Shown piece by piece: positions 22,142-33,500 of a stretch of DNA of 64,000 nucleotides (within the stretch, counting starts at the first letter, position 1; each line of letters opens with the position of its first letter). Made by a program: the position numbers and the translations under genes. Where the stretch lies: positions 124,001 through 188,000 of the forward strand of contig JAAVVG010000030.1 in NCBI GenBank assembly GCA_012976225.1. The letters run 5' to 3'. Source of the stretch: Golubevia sp. BC0850. Lineage: Eukaryota; Basidiomycota; Exobasidiomycetes; Golubeviales; Golubeviaceae. Below the pieces are notes generated by a model. That model was not told the DNA's origin. It made no database searches and worked only from the letters and a program-made list of their open reading frames with translations.

Positions 22142-24435
22142 TTGTCTCTCTGCATTTCCTCTCTATTCGCCCGCCATCTCTGCTCTCGGAAGTCTGTCGC
22201 CTCTTCCTTCTCTACCTCCTTCAAATCCAATCGTACCCTTCATTCTCAATCGCCCTCCTTCCCATTTACCTTCAAATCAACCTCACTGTATCAATCTAGC
22301 TCGAAGCTGCCATACTTCGTATCTTCTATTCAATCCAGAAACATGTCTATCTCAAACAAATCAGCTCCAGAGCCAACTCTGTTCATTGATGGGAAATGGT
22401 GTCACTCTTCAGATGGAGCTACCAGAGAGGTCATTGATGTGAGTGATTCTTTCTCTTCTCCTTCGAAAGCCTGAAGTTTGCGAGAGTTGGGGAGGGAAAG
22501 ATGGAAGGGAGCAGGAAAGGGTAGAATCTTCCTCTTTGCAAGAATCATCTTAATCGTCTCTGACCTTCTTTGACCTCCCCCCTTCAATCTCTCTTCCACA
22601 GCCATTCACCGCCAAACCTTTCACCTACGTAGACGAAGCCACCTCCTCCGATGCTCTGGCAGCCATCAAGACCTGTCGAGCTTTCTTCGACAACTCAGAC
22701 TGGTCTTCTCAAACTTGTGCGACTCGTTCAAAGCTTCTCCTCAAGATCGCAGACTTTTTACAGAGAGATCGAGCAATTATCGCAGAGATGGAAGTCAAGG
22801 ATACCGGAAAGACTTTGGAGGAAGCGAAGACAGACATCGACGATGTCACTGCTGTCTTTCGATTCTACGCTGAGGAGGGTCTCAAGGCTGACAAACCAAG
22901 GGTCATCAAGGGAGAAGGCGTACCAGAGAATGTTAATAGCAAGGTGGTTCTAGAACCTGTTGGAGTTTGCGTTTTGATCGCTCCTTGGAACTACGTGAGT
23001 CTAGCATACATTCGTTTCGACAATTCCAGTTGCTCTTCTAGATCTAATGTCCTCCTCCTCTTTACTCTACAGCCTCTTCTTCAAATCTGCTGGAAGCTTG
23101 CCCCAGCTCTTGTCACCGGAAATGTTTGCATCGTCAAGCCTTCTGAAGTGACCCCACTCTCTACGATTCACTTAGTCAAGATCATGTTGGAAGCTGGCGT
23201 TCCAGCTGGAGCTCTTCAACTTTTAACTGGAGCTGGAAGTAGGATCGGAGATGCTTTGACTCAATCTCCAGATGTAGACTTAGTCTCCTTCACTGGAGGT
23301 CTGCAGACGGGAAGGAGGATCATCAAAGCTTGCGCTGGAACTGTCAAGCGATGCACTGTCGAATTGGGAGGAAAGAGTGAGTGCATTTCTTACTTTGCTA
23401 TTTGAGAGTCTCTGCTAACGCTGTGCCGATTCCTCTCCTCGTCCTGACCAGATCCTAACATCGTCTTCGCTGACTGCAAACCTGAACTCGATAGAGTAGC
23501 CGATACTGTTCTGACCGCAGTCTTTCTTCACTCTGGTCAAGTCTGCTCTTCTGGAACTAGGCTGATTGTCGAAGAGTCAATCGCTGACGAACTAGTAGCT
23601 GAAGTTGTCAAGAGAGCTCAACGAATCGTCTTAGGATCCGGTCTAGATCCAGCTACCGAAACCGGACCAAACGTTTCAAAGGATCACTTAGAGAAGCTTG
23701 AAGCTTTCCTCAAGTTAGGTCTCGAGGAAGGTGCAGTCCTCAGATGTGGTGGTGGAAGACCTGATCCAGAACGATTTCCTCATCTCAAAGATGGTTACTT
23801 CTTCTTGCCAACTGTTTTGGATCGCTGTGATCGAAGTATGAGAATCGTCACTGAGGAGACTTTCGGGCCAATCTTGACTGTTGAGAGGTTCAAGGATGGA
23901 GATGAGAAACATGCTGTGAGTCAAAAGAAACCCGATCAAGTCTTTCCTTCAATCCATCGCAAGACTCTGACATCCTTTCATTTCACCTCCAAACAGATCT
24001 TCTTGGCTAACGACACTCCTTATGGATTGGCTGGAGGTGTTCAATCTGGAGACATCGAGAAAGCCAAGAGAGTTGCAAAGAAGGTCAGACATGGAACTGT
24101 TTGGATCAACACCTATGGAAGCTATACTCCAAGAGCCGAATGGGGTGGATTCGGAATGAGTGGAAATGGTAGGGAGTTGGGTGAAAAGGGACTGTGAGTA
24201 AATGGAAGAGGAGATGAAGAAGTGCGCTCACTCTCTGATCGCAAGCAGCTTGTGACATGACTCTCGTGATGATTCTAATCTCTTCCACATTTCTCCCTTC
24301 ATCTCTCCCAGTGATGAATATACCGAAGCTAAACATATCTACGAGGAGACCACCCCTGCCAAAGCGGGCTGGTTCAAAGGAGAAGGAAAGGAACATGGTT
24401 CTCCAGCTGCTGGATCTTTGAAGGCTAAATTGTGA
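22142..24435 (+). CDS. NAD(P)-dependent aldehyde dehydrogenase (betaine/4-aminobutyraldehyde type)
   Basis: Oxidises aldehydes to acids; the substrate is not certain. Six exons: 22142-22438, 22602-22994, 23073-23376, 23452-23915, 23997-24193 and 24312-24435; phases consistent. From the first ATG it is 592 residues, from the internal ATG at 22343 it is 525. ALDH motifs: LIAPWNYPLLQICWKLAPAL (rejoined over intron 2), FTGGLQTGRRI, VELGGKNPNIVF with the general-base Glu, the nucleophile Cys in SGQVCSSGTRL, EETFGPILTV, and WINTYGSYTPRAEWGGFGMS. The 67 residues before the internal Met are rich in Ser, Arg and Lys and nearly free of acidic residues (MSLCISSLFARHLCSRKS), like a mitochondrial presequence. 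Alternative initiation could give two locations. Confidence 0.92.
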
Positions 24436-25209
24436 GGCTCATGAAGATTGGCAACAACAATCTGAGGTGGAGATAGAAACGGATGAAGCTGTTCAGTGAG
24501 AGCTGACGAGCAATCACCCCATCCTTTCTCCGTTCCCATCTTCTTCCAAATCTCGCTCCCAATCTCTTTTCTTTCTCGAACACCGCAATTTCTATCTTCG
24601 AACTTTGACTTGTGCTGTCCGGTACTTCGATCCGCTTCCCTCTTTCGTCACCGCTCGCATTCTATAGAGGTTAACGCTTCCGAATATCTCTGATTTTCTC
24701 GGCTAGAGCTCGTTTCCAATCTCTTAATTGTATTATTTCCCCCTTGTTCAAGCTTTCAGTCAATCTCAAAATTTCAATTCACACCTTGGCCTCGTGGCAT
24801 AATAGGGAAAGTTTGGATTGTGCTCGAACAGGCTAGAAGAACACTCTCAAACGCCTCTCTAGGTCTTCACAGGGAAAGGGTTAAAAGAAGTTGTCCATCG
24901 AGCTGTTTACTGAAGAGAGTTGGAAGATTTTTCGGAATAGATAGAGTGTGGAATTCAAGCGTTCAAGCGACACGACTGTTGACCAAGATAACAATCGAAG
25001 CCAAAACTCAAACACGAACGGCCTGGGCTACCAGGCTCTTTGACGAAATTGAGTTTATTTCTTGATCTACATATGAAAGATTCTGATGACCCTTGTCTTT
25101 GAATTGCTGTTCTCTCTGGATCCTTTTCTTTTCCCAATTGCCTCCTCCCTGCCCCAGCTCCGAACCCTTTCTCTAACTCGCGATGTCAAAATCAGATCCA
25201 CCTGTAAGC
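24436..25209. other. Intergenic
   Basis: 3' flanks of the aldehyde dehydrogenase and of the broken F-box gene. No gene supported. Confidence 0.45.
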
Positions 25210-26725
25210 CTATAGATTTTCGACGTTCTCATTCAGCCAAGAGCTCGTGGTCGGAGATGCAGACACTGGTCCGTCACATGAGAGAGCTATGATCTTTGAA
25301 GAGCAGGACTGGATCGCTGAATTTTCGTCCACAGCTACTTCTCTTGTATTCCAGTGGAGTTTATTGGTAATTGCTTCTACTTTTGCCGATGAACATCCAG
25401 CTGAGCAAGCTGCTCTACTTTCAACCAGAGCGACCAGATACGAAGCACCGATAACAGCTGCAGCAGTAACTGCAGTGTAGGCAATTGAGGGGTTGAATTC
25501 TGCCACCTGGAGATCCAGTACCTCCAATTTCAGCAGCGGCATCTTCTTCCTACTGTATCCTGCGCACTTTCCTTCTCTGCTCAATGGTGTGAGGAGCGGA
25601 AGTAGAGACTCGAAGAAGATAGAGAAACTATGGCGCTGCCTGGGGTTTTAGTGATTTGAAGGTCGAAGAGAAAGAGAAAGAGATCTTTGAGACAAGGGAA
25701 TCTCAGGAATTTGAGTTCTTTGGGGAATGAATGTAAGAGGCAACAGATCTCTAATTTCTCAGCGTTCAGTTTCTTGAAGAGAAGGCTTGAATCTCCTGTT
25801 TGAATAGATCTTGGAGGCGGATCGAGGTAGAGATGGACGAGATTAGGTAGAATCACCGACTGGATACGTTCTTGCGTGGTTCTCTCTTTCACCTTCATCA
25901 TTACTATTTCGAGTCTTGGATTTGAGGAAAGAAGCTTCAGCCCCTAAGTTGAAGTGAGGTCACCGCTGCTGATCTTTACCTCTCTTGCGTTTTGAAGAGT
26001 TTCCAACAGAGCATCATTGCAGATGAGACTCTTATCTCCTGACATCCAACTCAGGTACTGTAGCGAAGCTTTCCAAGATCGAGGGAATTTGAGAGCTTCC
26101 TTTTCGTCGTCACAGAAGAAGTTTCTGTCATGGTAGGTTGAGTCGGTTCTGCCGCAGTGTAGGACGGAAAGAGCACCGCATTTTCCCCCTACCTCGACGA
26201 TAAGCCTGCTCAAGTCTCCTTGATGATCTATCGAGAGGACTTTGAGACTGCGCGAAGTTCGTCGACAAGGTCTCCTAATCGCTTTTGGAGAGAAACGTCC
26301 AGCTGGTTGTTGACTCCGATTTCTACTTTTCGAATCGAATCCTTGCTCCGTTGGCTGAATACCTCCAGTCCCTGGCAGATCCGTCCTCCTTCTCCTTCCC
26401 TTCTAAAGCTTCGAAAGAGTTCCAAGGATCTGTCGATTCACTCCTTCCAAGCTTTGCAGACTCGAGATGCTTGCATCAGAGAAGGCGAGTTGCAGAAGGA
26501 CAAGAGCATCAGGAAGAGGTCCGGGGAGACTCTCTTGAAGCGGTTCTTGAGCTCTTTCGACTTGGCGTATACAAGTTGATGGAAGAGCTCGCGGAGAGTC
26601 TCGAAGGCTGCCTCATTAGAGAGTTTCATCGTACCCAAGCTTAAGGTGGTGTAAAGCAAGTTCGAGATGGACGTACATTGAGATGATGGCTCAGATTGGG
26701 AGTCTTCATGGGATGTCTTTGTCAT
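25210..26725 (-). pseudogene. Broken F-box/leucine-rich gene (copy D)
   Basis: The N-terminal frame has an F-box: FKRVSPDLFLMLLSFCNSPS, then QASRVCKAWKE. A TGA at 26440-26438 follows directly. The same frame resumes with LELFRSFRREG to about 26228, where a shift leads into SIDHQGDLSRLIVEVGG. A TAG at 25946-25944 interrupts SSGDLTST before GLKLLSSNPRLEIVMMKV, again in the same frame. The last part, KMPLLKLEVLDLQVAEF, is leucine-rich-like, in the frame ending at 25210. So two in-frame stops and at least one shift break about 500 codons. It has little sequence in common with copies A-C beyond the F-box, so it is a distant member. Confidence 0.65.
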
Positions 26726-27510
26726 CTTGAGCGAGTGTGATTGATGTTGAGTGATAAGAGAGAAGACTTGTTGAATGCAAGTTTCTGACGCGAGAATAGA
26801 AGTAAGTCAGCAACTTCGACTTTAGATGCGAGTGGTGAGAAGGGAAGAGGCAAACGCCCAAATCTTGTCCTCCAAATGCTCAAGCGCTCAATCTCCAAAC
26901 CACCTTCTTCCTTGTTTTTCATTGTTTACAAGCTATGTATGTATTCAACTAAGTCTGGGCCACATTCTTCTCCAAAAGTTTTTGTCTATTGGCCTTGAGT
27001 GGTAACCGAATGTCCTTAGTAGCTATTTCGTCCCTCGCTGCGCCTCACTCCTCTTATCCGCATCGCTGAGAAACGTACTGAGTATCCAATATATCCTCAA
27101 CCATTGTTAGAGAACTAAAGAACCAGTCATCCTTTACTTTCAAGCAAGAAGGCTTCGGACGAATTGAGCTCCATTTCCATTCAATTTATTTCTAAGCCTG
27201 AGACGAGATTTTGGGATTGGGAAACACGATCACGAATTGAACAGAGGTAGTGCGAACAAAATAGAAAGGGGGTTGAGAGATTGCTACGGAGGGATTAAGG
27301 CACGACCTTGGGAATAAAAGAGAGAGTCGATGACGAACATTTGGAAACCGAGGGGTTGGATTTTGGAGTGACAAAGGGTTGAAGAGAAACATGGGGTGAG
27401 AAACAAAAGTAAGAGAACTCTAGACTCTAGAATAGGAACAGGAGGAAGCGAAGGAAGGGAAACGGGGGATCAAAGTGCAAAGTAGAATTTCAGTTACTAA
27501 GAGCGAACCC
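26726..27510. other. Intergenic
   Basis: Between the F-box remnant and the 3' end of the PKA subunit gene. No gene or clear signal seen. Confidence 0.45.
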
Positions 27511-29426
27511 TCAGCTTCTAGCTCCGAAAGGACTGTACCCAGCTCCACCGATCCAAGTTCCATCACCTGGAGTCTTGTTGTTGATGGTTCCAGAGTTGTC
27601 GTGAGGTCCAACTCCTTGACTCAGTCCTCCCATACCAGCAGCGAAGACGTTTTGATTGAGGCCTCCTGCTTGACTAGATACCGACGAGCCTGCAGATCTT
27701 GGAAGGTTTGAGGCGGCTGCTGTAGATGAAGTTCCGTAGTGCTCTTCTGCGTGACGACTCATGATTCCGGCTAGAGGTCCAAGGAGACGTGTGAAGGCTT
27801 TCTCAGAGAGAGTTGCTACTCTGAGGGTGCTCGTGCTGCGAGCGGCGACGATGGAGGCAGCTCGGGGGGCGTGATTGAGAAGTGCTAGTTCTGGAAAGAG
27901 ATGGAAATGGATGAGAGAAGGAAAAGGTATGGTGTCAGCAGGCATCAAGAGATGGGATCGACGCACACATTCAACGATCTTTTCGAGACCATCACATCTC
28001 GTCGTGCTTTCCCTCGGACTCCTTCAATGCCTCTCATGTAGCGCCAAGAATTCCAGCCTCCTCCAACGTTTCTTGGTCCCTCTGGACCTTGTAACCTTCC
28101 TTTCCCCTCTCTCGATCACTCACCTCCAAAGTAGTCTCCTTTGACCAACTTTCCAACATTCTCCTCCTCTCCTTCCAACTGAGCAGCCTTCCTCTTTCTA
28201 ACCTCAGCTTCACCCTCAACAATGACGAAGAATTCAGTTCCCCTCTCTCCCTGTTTGACGACCTCTTGACCAGGTTTGTATTCTCTAACTTCCAAAGCGT
28301 CCGAGATCTTAGCTCTCTCTGCGCTTGATAGGTGTTCGAATAGAGGAACGTCAGCTAAGAAAGCTTCGTAAAGGGCTCTTCGTCTTGAGTTTGCAGAGAT
28401 GAGAATGGTTCTGAAGGTGATCCTGTCCAAAGCCCAGAGAACACAATCACTGGTTGTGACTACCGAGGCAGCTCTTGGTTGAGCGTAGAGTAGAGCTAAC
28501 TCTCCGAAAGAAGATCCTGGACCATAAGTGACCATCCTTTTTCCCAAGTTGTCCAATCCAGATGCTGATCCTGCAGCTGCTCCACTATCATCTGAGTCGG
28601 TCACTGAAGGAGTTCCAGCACTCTTGACATAAACGTCCAACGAACCAGTATCCACCACATAGAAATAGTCTCCCTGAGCTCCTTGGTCGATGACTGCCTT
28701 TCCAGCGGGGAATTTGACCTCCTTCATAGCACCTAAGACGTCTGAGTATTGATCTGAATCTAGATTTCTGAATAGAAGATTTGAAGCGATGTAACCTCTG
28801 ATTCTTGAAATCTGCTCCGGTGTCTTTGGGAAGTGAGGTTTCGGAGTTGCAGGAGTTGAGGAAGATGATAGGGAAGGTGGAGCCAGAGACTCAGCTGATA
28901 CTGAGGTACGACGAGATAGGTTGAAGGCTGGTGGTGGGAGAAAGGAGGTGGGGGCAGAGGTAGCTCCAAGATTTGAACCTAAACTTGAAAGAGTATCTTG
29001 ACCTGGTCCACCTTCCATTTCAGAGTCTTGATCCACATTACTGGGAGCAGATCCGGTAGAGGAGAAGGAACCAGCTTGTTGGGTTGTGAAAGGTAGAGGA
29101 GCATCGTCCAAGCTAGTTGGACTTGAATCTCTCCTTGATAGAGCAGCTGCTGAACTAACGCTGTTACCTCTAGAAGCACCTGGTGCGAATGGATCTGAAG
29201 CCTTTCCGAATAGACTTGTTTGAGTTGGAGAGTGACCTGCGCTTCTTGCAGCAGTGGCGGTTGAAGATGAGTTACCAGTACCACGAAGGAGGAGGGACGC
29301 TCTTTGAGCCTCCAGCCTTGCGTTGAACCAGTTAGCACAGAATTGAAGTGGATCAGATGGTCTTGCTCTCAAGACATCTCTGTTGAGATCGTTGAGGATC
29401 ACTGCGTAAGAGGGTGGAAGGGACAT
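27511..29426 (-). CDS. cAMP-dependent protein kinase regulatory subunit
   Basis: Holds the PKA catalytic subunit inactive until cAMP binds (orthologue of yeast Bcy1). Two exons: 29426-28124 and 27890-27511; 560 residues. The N-terminal dimerisation/docking helix pair is YAVILNDLNRDVLRARPSDP with LQFCANWFNARLEAQR. A long Ser/Thr/Pro-rich linker follows. The inhibitor site is NLSRRTSVS (Ser175), a type II autophosphorylatable RRxS. Another RRxS site, SRRDSS, lies near residue 100. Two cyclic-nucleotide domains follow, with binding cassettes FGELALLYAQPRAAS and FGELALLNHAPRAAS; both keep the Glu and Arg that contact cAMP. The single intron splits the second cassette. An extended Gly/Asn/Ser-rich tail follows. 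Confidence 0.95.
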
Positions 29427-30564
29427 GACTTGGAGGCAGGAGGAAGGGGAAGTGGAAGTGGAAGGGGGAGGGAAGCTTCAAGTCAAGTAGATGGAACTGC
29501 TTTGATGGCTGAAGTTGGAGAGCGAAAATGATTGGGATTCAGAAAGGGTCTATCTTGGATCACGTTCAGATGAAGTGAGATGAGTTGAGGTTCTTCTTGA
29601 TGAATCAGCTTGAAGCTGTTCGTCCTGATGCTCTCTATCCCATCTTCCCTACCATGCATTCCTTTCTCTCTCTTGTTTGACAATACCAGGTCTGTACTCA
29701 CCTAGTATTCTCTCGAATGACCAATGCTTCTTGGAGTAGATGAAGTGAAGATAGAATTGAAGCTATTTCTGAACAAGCTATATCTGTCGAGAAGTAAGGA
29801 GATAGTCCTCCATATCTCCATCTGTCATTCACTTCACCATACTTCGCCAGCTTTTACAACTTAAAAAGAAAGACCTCCGTAGAGCAAGCAAACCAAGAGA
29901 ATTTCAGAGACAGATATTGTTCGAGAAAAAGTAGAAGAGAGTTACATCGAGAGAGCAGATTGTCCAAAGCTTTGTTTGTGGGAGAACGAATGAAGATGGG
30001 GAGAGCCAATTCTTTTAAAGTTCGAGTAAAAATTGTGATGATAGAGGACTCTGGGAAAGAGAGACAAAAGAAAGGAGAGGTTGAATAAAGAGAGTGAGTC
30101 TCAAAAGGCAATCTATGAGGTGGCCAGTAGAGAGGGAATCTGAGGCAATCGAGAGAATCTAAGGGATGGGTGCAAATCTAAAAACAACGAAGACAAGAAG
30201 AGAGCTATTTGTGAGGGAACGTTATTAGGAGTGAAGAGAGAGAAGGAGAAGATGAAGAAATGGAGAAGGTTCGAGAAAAGGAGTGTTGGGAAGAGGTGAA
30301 AAAAGTAAACCTTGGAATTCTTTGATCTCTTGACATTTCAATTAGTAAATTGGAAAAAAGTGGTGTATTTGACGTTATAATGATGAGTCTGGGCTGAGAA
30401 TGCTGGCTTGAGTGAGAGAGAAAGGTGTTTGTTTTGTCTTTGTTAATTGCAAGTTGGTGTAAATTGAAACAAGAGCAAAAGCGAGTTGAGGTTCTAAAGT
30501 TTAAATCGTATTTGAAAGGAGGAAAAGTGATTGGATTAGAGGTCAAAAGAAGAATTGGGTCTAC
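29427..30564. other. Intergenic and long leader of the PKA subunit gene
   Basis: A 1.1-kb stretch upstream of the PKA start and downstream of the next minus-strand gene. Purine-rich on the plus strand, so TC-rich on the transcribed side, as expected of a leader. An open minus-strand frame at 30205-30546 is Ser/Phe-rich and unconvincing. A GTGAGT donor near 29700 on the minus strand could mark a leader intron. Confidence 0.4.
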
Positions 30565-33500
30565 TTAAATCATTTGAGTAGCAGGGAAGACTCCAGGTAA
30601 GGCGTTATCTTTCTTCTCCTGACCATTTCCATTAAGATTGATAGAGCTTAAGACATTGACCCCTGGAGTTCTTAACCCATTCGAATCAGTAGATCTAGTT
30701 GAAGTTGATTCTCTTCCTTGATGAGATCCAGATCCACCAGAGGCAGATCTCTCACTGACTTGAGGGCTCAGCTCGTCAGATGAAGCATTGGTTGCATTCG
30801 ACTTGATTCCCAGAAGATTTCCATTGGTGTTGGACTTGACTCCTCCAGAAGAGTAAGCGGATGCAGTGCCGAAGCCTTGGCTGCTTAGATCCTGATTGAT
30901 GAATGCTCTAGCGACTCTCAAATCCGTGTCGCTTCCACTAGCGCTGATCCCTGAGGCCGAATCAATGTTTGCTTCACTGTTCTGAAGAAGTACCCGGACG
31001 AAAGATGAGAGAGAATAGCAAAGAAGTCAGTCGACGAACAGGGGTTAGCATCAAAGTTCCACGACAAGAGGTCACCATTTCCACATACACTCACCAGATC
31101 AGATCCCAATCCCAAAGCGTCTGTCAATCTCCTCTGTCTCTCCATCTCCTCCGTGGTCGACAAGTTCTTCCTACTAATCTCTGGGCTGTTTGCAGCGCTG
31201 GCAGCAGTAGCAAAGCTCGGAGTGCTCTTTCCGCTTCCATTAGGACTGCTAGTAGACTCGGCAGGGGCTGGATTGGCCTTTGGAGCCGATTTCGACGAAG
31301 CTAACTGGAAGGGATTGATTCTAGAGCTGACGTTCCTTGGTGAAGAAGCTGAAGCTTGGATGTTCTGGGGTTGAGCTGGAGAGTTCGATTGAGGACGTCC
31401 AAGACCAACGGGTCTTGAGTTGAGACTTTGAGATTGAGTAGGGTTAGTAGTAGCTGGAGCAGAAGCTTGTCTTCCTCTGACGGTCTGAGCCTTGGCAGCT
31501 TGAGATTGAGACTTGGAAGATTTAGCACTTGTGATAGAGGAAGGGGTACCAGATCTTTCATTCCTAGCATCCTTGTCATTAGATCCAGTGAAAGATCTAA
31601 CGAACTTTGAGAATCGTCCGCCACCGCTGCTCTTCTCCTTCGATTCCTGCTGATTCTTGGGATTCAACTTCGAATTGGTAGGAGCTGGAGCAGTCCCGTT
31701 CTTCTGGTTATGACCCGATTTCTGAGAGAAAGATGCAGCCGAAGGAGAGTTAGGAATCCTTGGAGTTGAAGAACCTTTGTTGTTGGAAGAGAGACTGGTA
31801 GAAGAAGGGCTGTGAGGCATACCTTTGAAAGATCCACCTGCGTTTGGAGGCACTCTACTTCTCTCCTGCCCTTGCTGTTGAGGTTGCAGAGGAGTTCCAG
31901 ATGGACCGACCATTCCATTAGGTCTTCTAGCTGGGCTACGACTGTCTCCTCTAGCTCTCTCACTAGACCTATCAGGTCTTGGAGGAGAAGAAGGAGAAAG
32001 AGCTCCATTTGGTGCTTGATGAGCGCTGACATTAGAACCTCTTCTTCCACGAGGGTCTCCGTTGGCAGAGAGAGCAGGTCCGCTGTTCATCGAAGCCATC
32101 GAAGTGCGATTGGCATTTCCGTTCCCGTTTGGCAAGTTCAGATTAGAGTTTCCTTGCTGACCTTGTTGAGGACGTTGAGCAGACTGAGGTGGAATCACCG
32201 CCTCGCGGGATCTAGACCTAGAAATCCCTTGTGGGGAGCTAGCGTGATACTGAGATTGCAAAGGAGCTTGGGCTTGCGCTGGGGCTTGATGCTGAGGAAC
32301 CACCTGTCTTTGAGAACCTAGACTTGACGTAGGAGCTGCATTGTTCAAGTTGGGAGGTCTTGACTTCTCCGGACTGTTAGCTAGATAAGGCAACCTGAAG
32401 CTGTCGTCGCTCTCGTTCGTCGAAACAACTGATGACTCGGAAGGTCGAGTTGACATTGCTGCAGTACCTTGAGATGGAGCAGGAGCTGCTGGTTGAGGAT
32501 AGGAATGAGGCTGAGCTTTGTTCTGAGGTGGACCTTGAGATTGAGGCGGCTGCGCTTGAGATTGAGCTGGAGCTTGAGATTCAGATTGAGGATGAGCTCT
32601 GTTTTGTGGTAGAGCTTGAGGCTGAGCTTGCGATTGAGGTTGAGGTGGCTTATTCATGTTCGAGACCATAGCAGCTCCAGCCGCACTAGCAGCCTCGACC
32701 TTAGGTCTCTCAACTGCAGCTGCACTTGGAGCAGGAGAAGTTGCAGAAGGAGACTTCGATTCTCCATCCCTCTTTTTCCCAAAGAAAGAGAATCTTCCAC
32801 CTTTAGAAGAAACAGAAGTACCAAGTAAACCATTAGTATCCGCAGAACTTCCATTTCCATTAGGTCTCAATCCTCCATCTCCTTTCTTCTTGTCCTTTTC
32901 AGCATTCGATGATAGAGAATCGGAATCTTTACTTAAACTCTGTTTCAGATTTGACGAAGAATTAGACATGGCAGTTCTAAGACTTGAAGGATTTGGAGAA
33001 CTTGGAGGAGAAACCGCATTTTGATTCGGATTTGGAGAAACAGCTCTTGGACTTCTAGGAATAGGAATTAGAGCTGGAGAACCTAGAGTTGAACCTGAGC
33101 TTGGTAGTTTAGTTGGAGGGGGAGAACTTGGAGTTCTTTGAGAAGGAGGTGAATTAGATTTTGAAAGACCAAGAGTTCCAGAACTTGCGTTAACAGCTGC
33201 ACCAGCAGAAGAAGGTGGATGGCCATTCATCGCTGGAGTGGCACTACCTTTTCTAGATCCATTTCCAATCGTTCCTCCATTGACAAGCCCAGTTCCATCT
33301 TTCTCCGCATCTTTCTTTGCTCTATCTCTGAGCTTCTCTCTACTCTGCTGAGGAGTGACATTCCTACTTGCGTTTCTAGACTGCTTTCCTTTTCCTAGCT
33401 TTGTCAAACCGTAATCTAGCTCATTTGCAGGAGCAGACATTGACATTTGCATCATAGGTCTTCTAGTACCTCCTGGAGTGGAAGTTCCACTAGATTGCTG

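Noticed and set aside
24788-24860. tRNA-like start (GGCCTCGTGGCATAATAGGG)
   Set aside because: The A-box-like run is not followed by an anticodon arm or a GGTTCGANTCC B box, and the ends do not pair.
30205-30546. 113-codon Ser/Phe/Thr-rich frame on the minus strand
   Set aside because: No domain, biased composition, and it lies in the long leader region of the PKA subunit gene.
32432-33024. Several open frames antisense to the giant Ser-rich protein
   Set aside because: Shadow frames caused by the biased Ser/Gln/Pro codon composition of the minus-strand gene.
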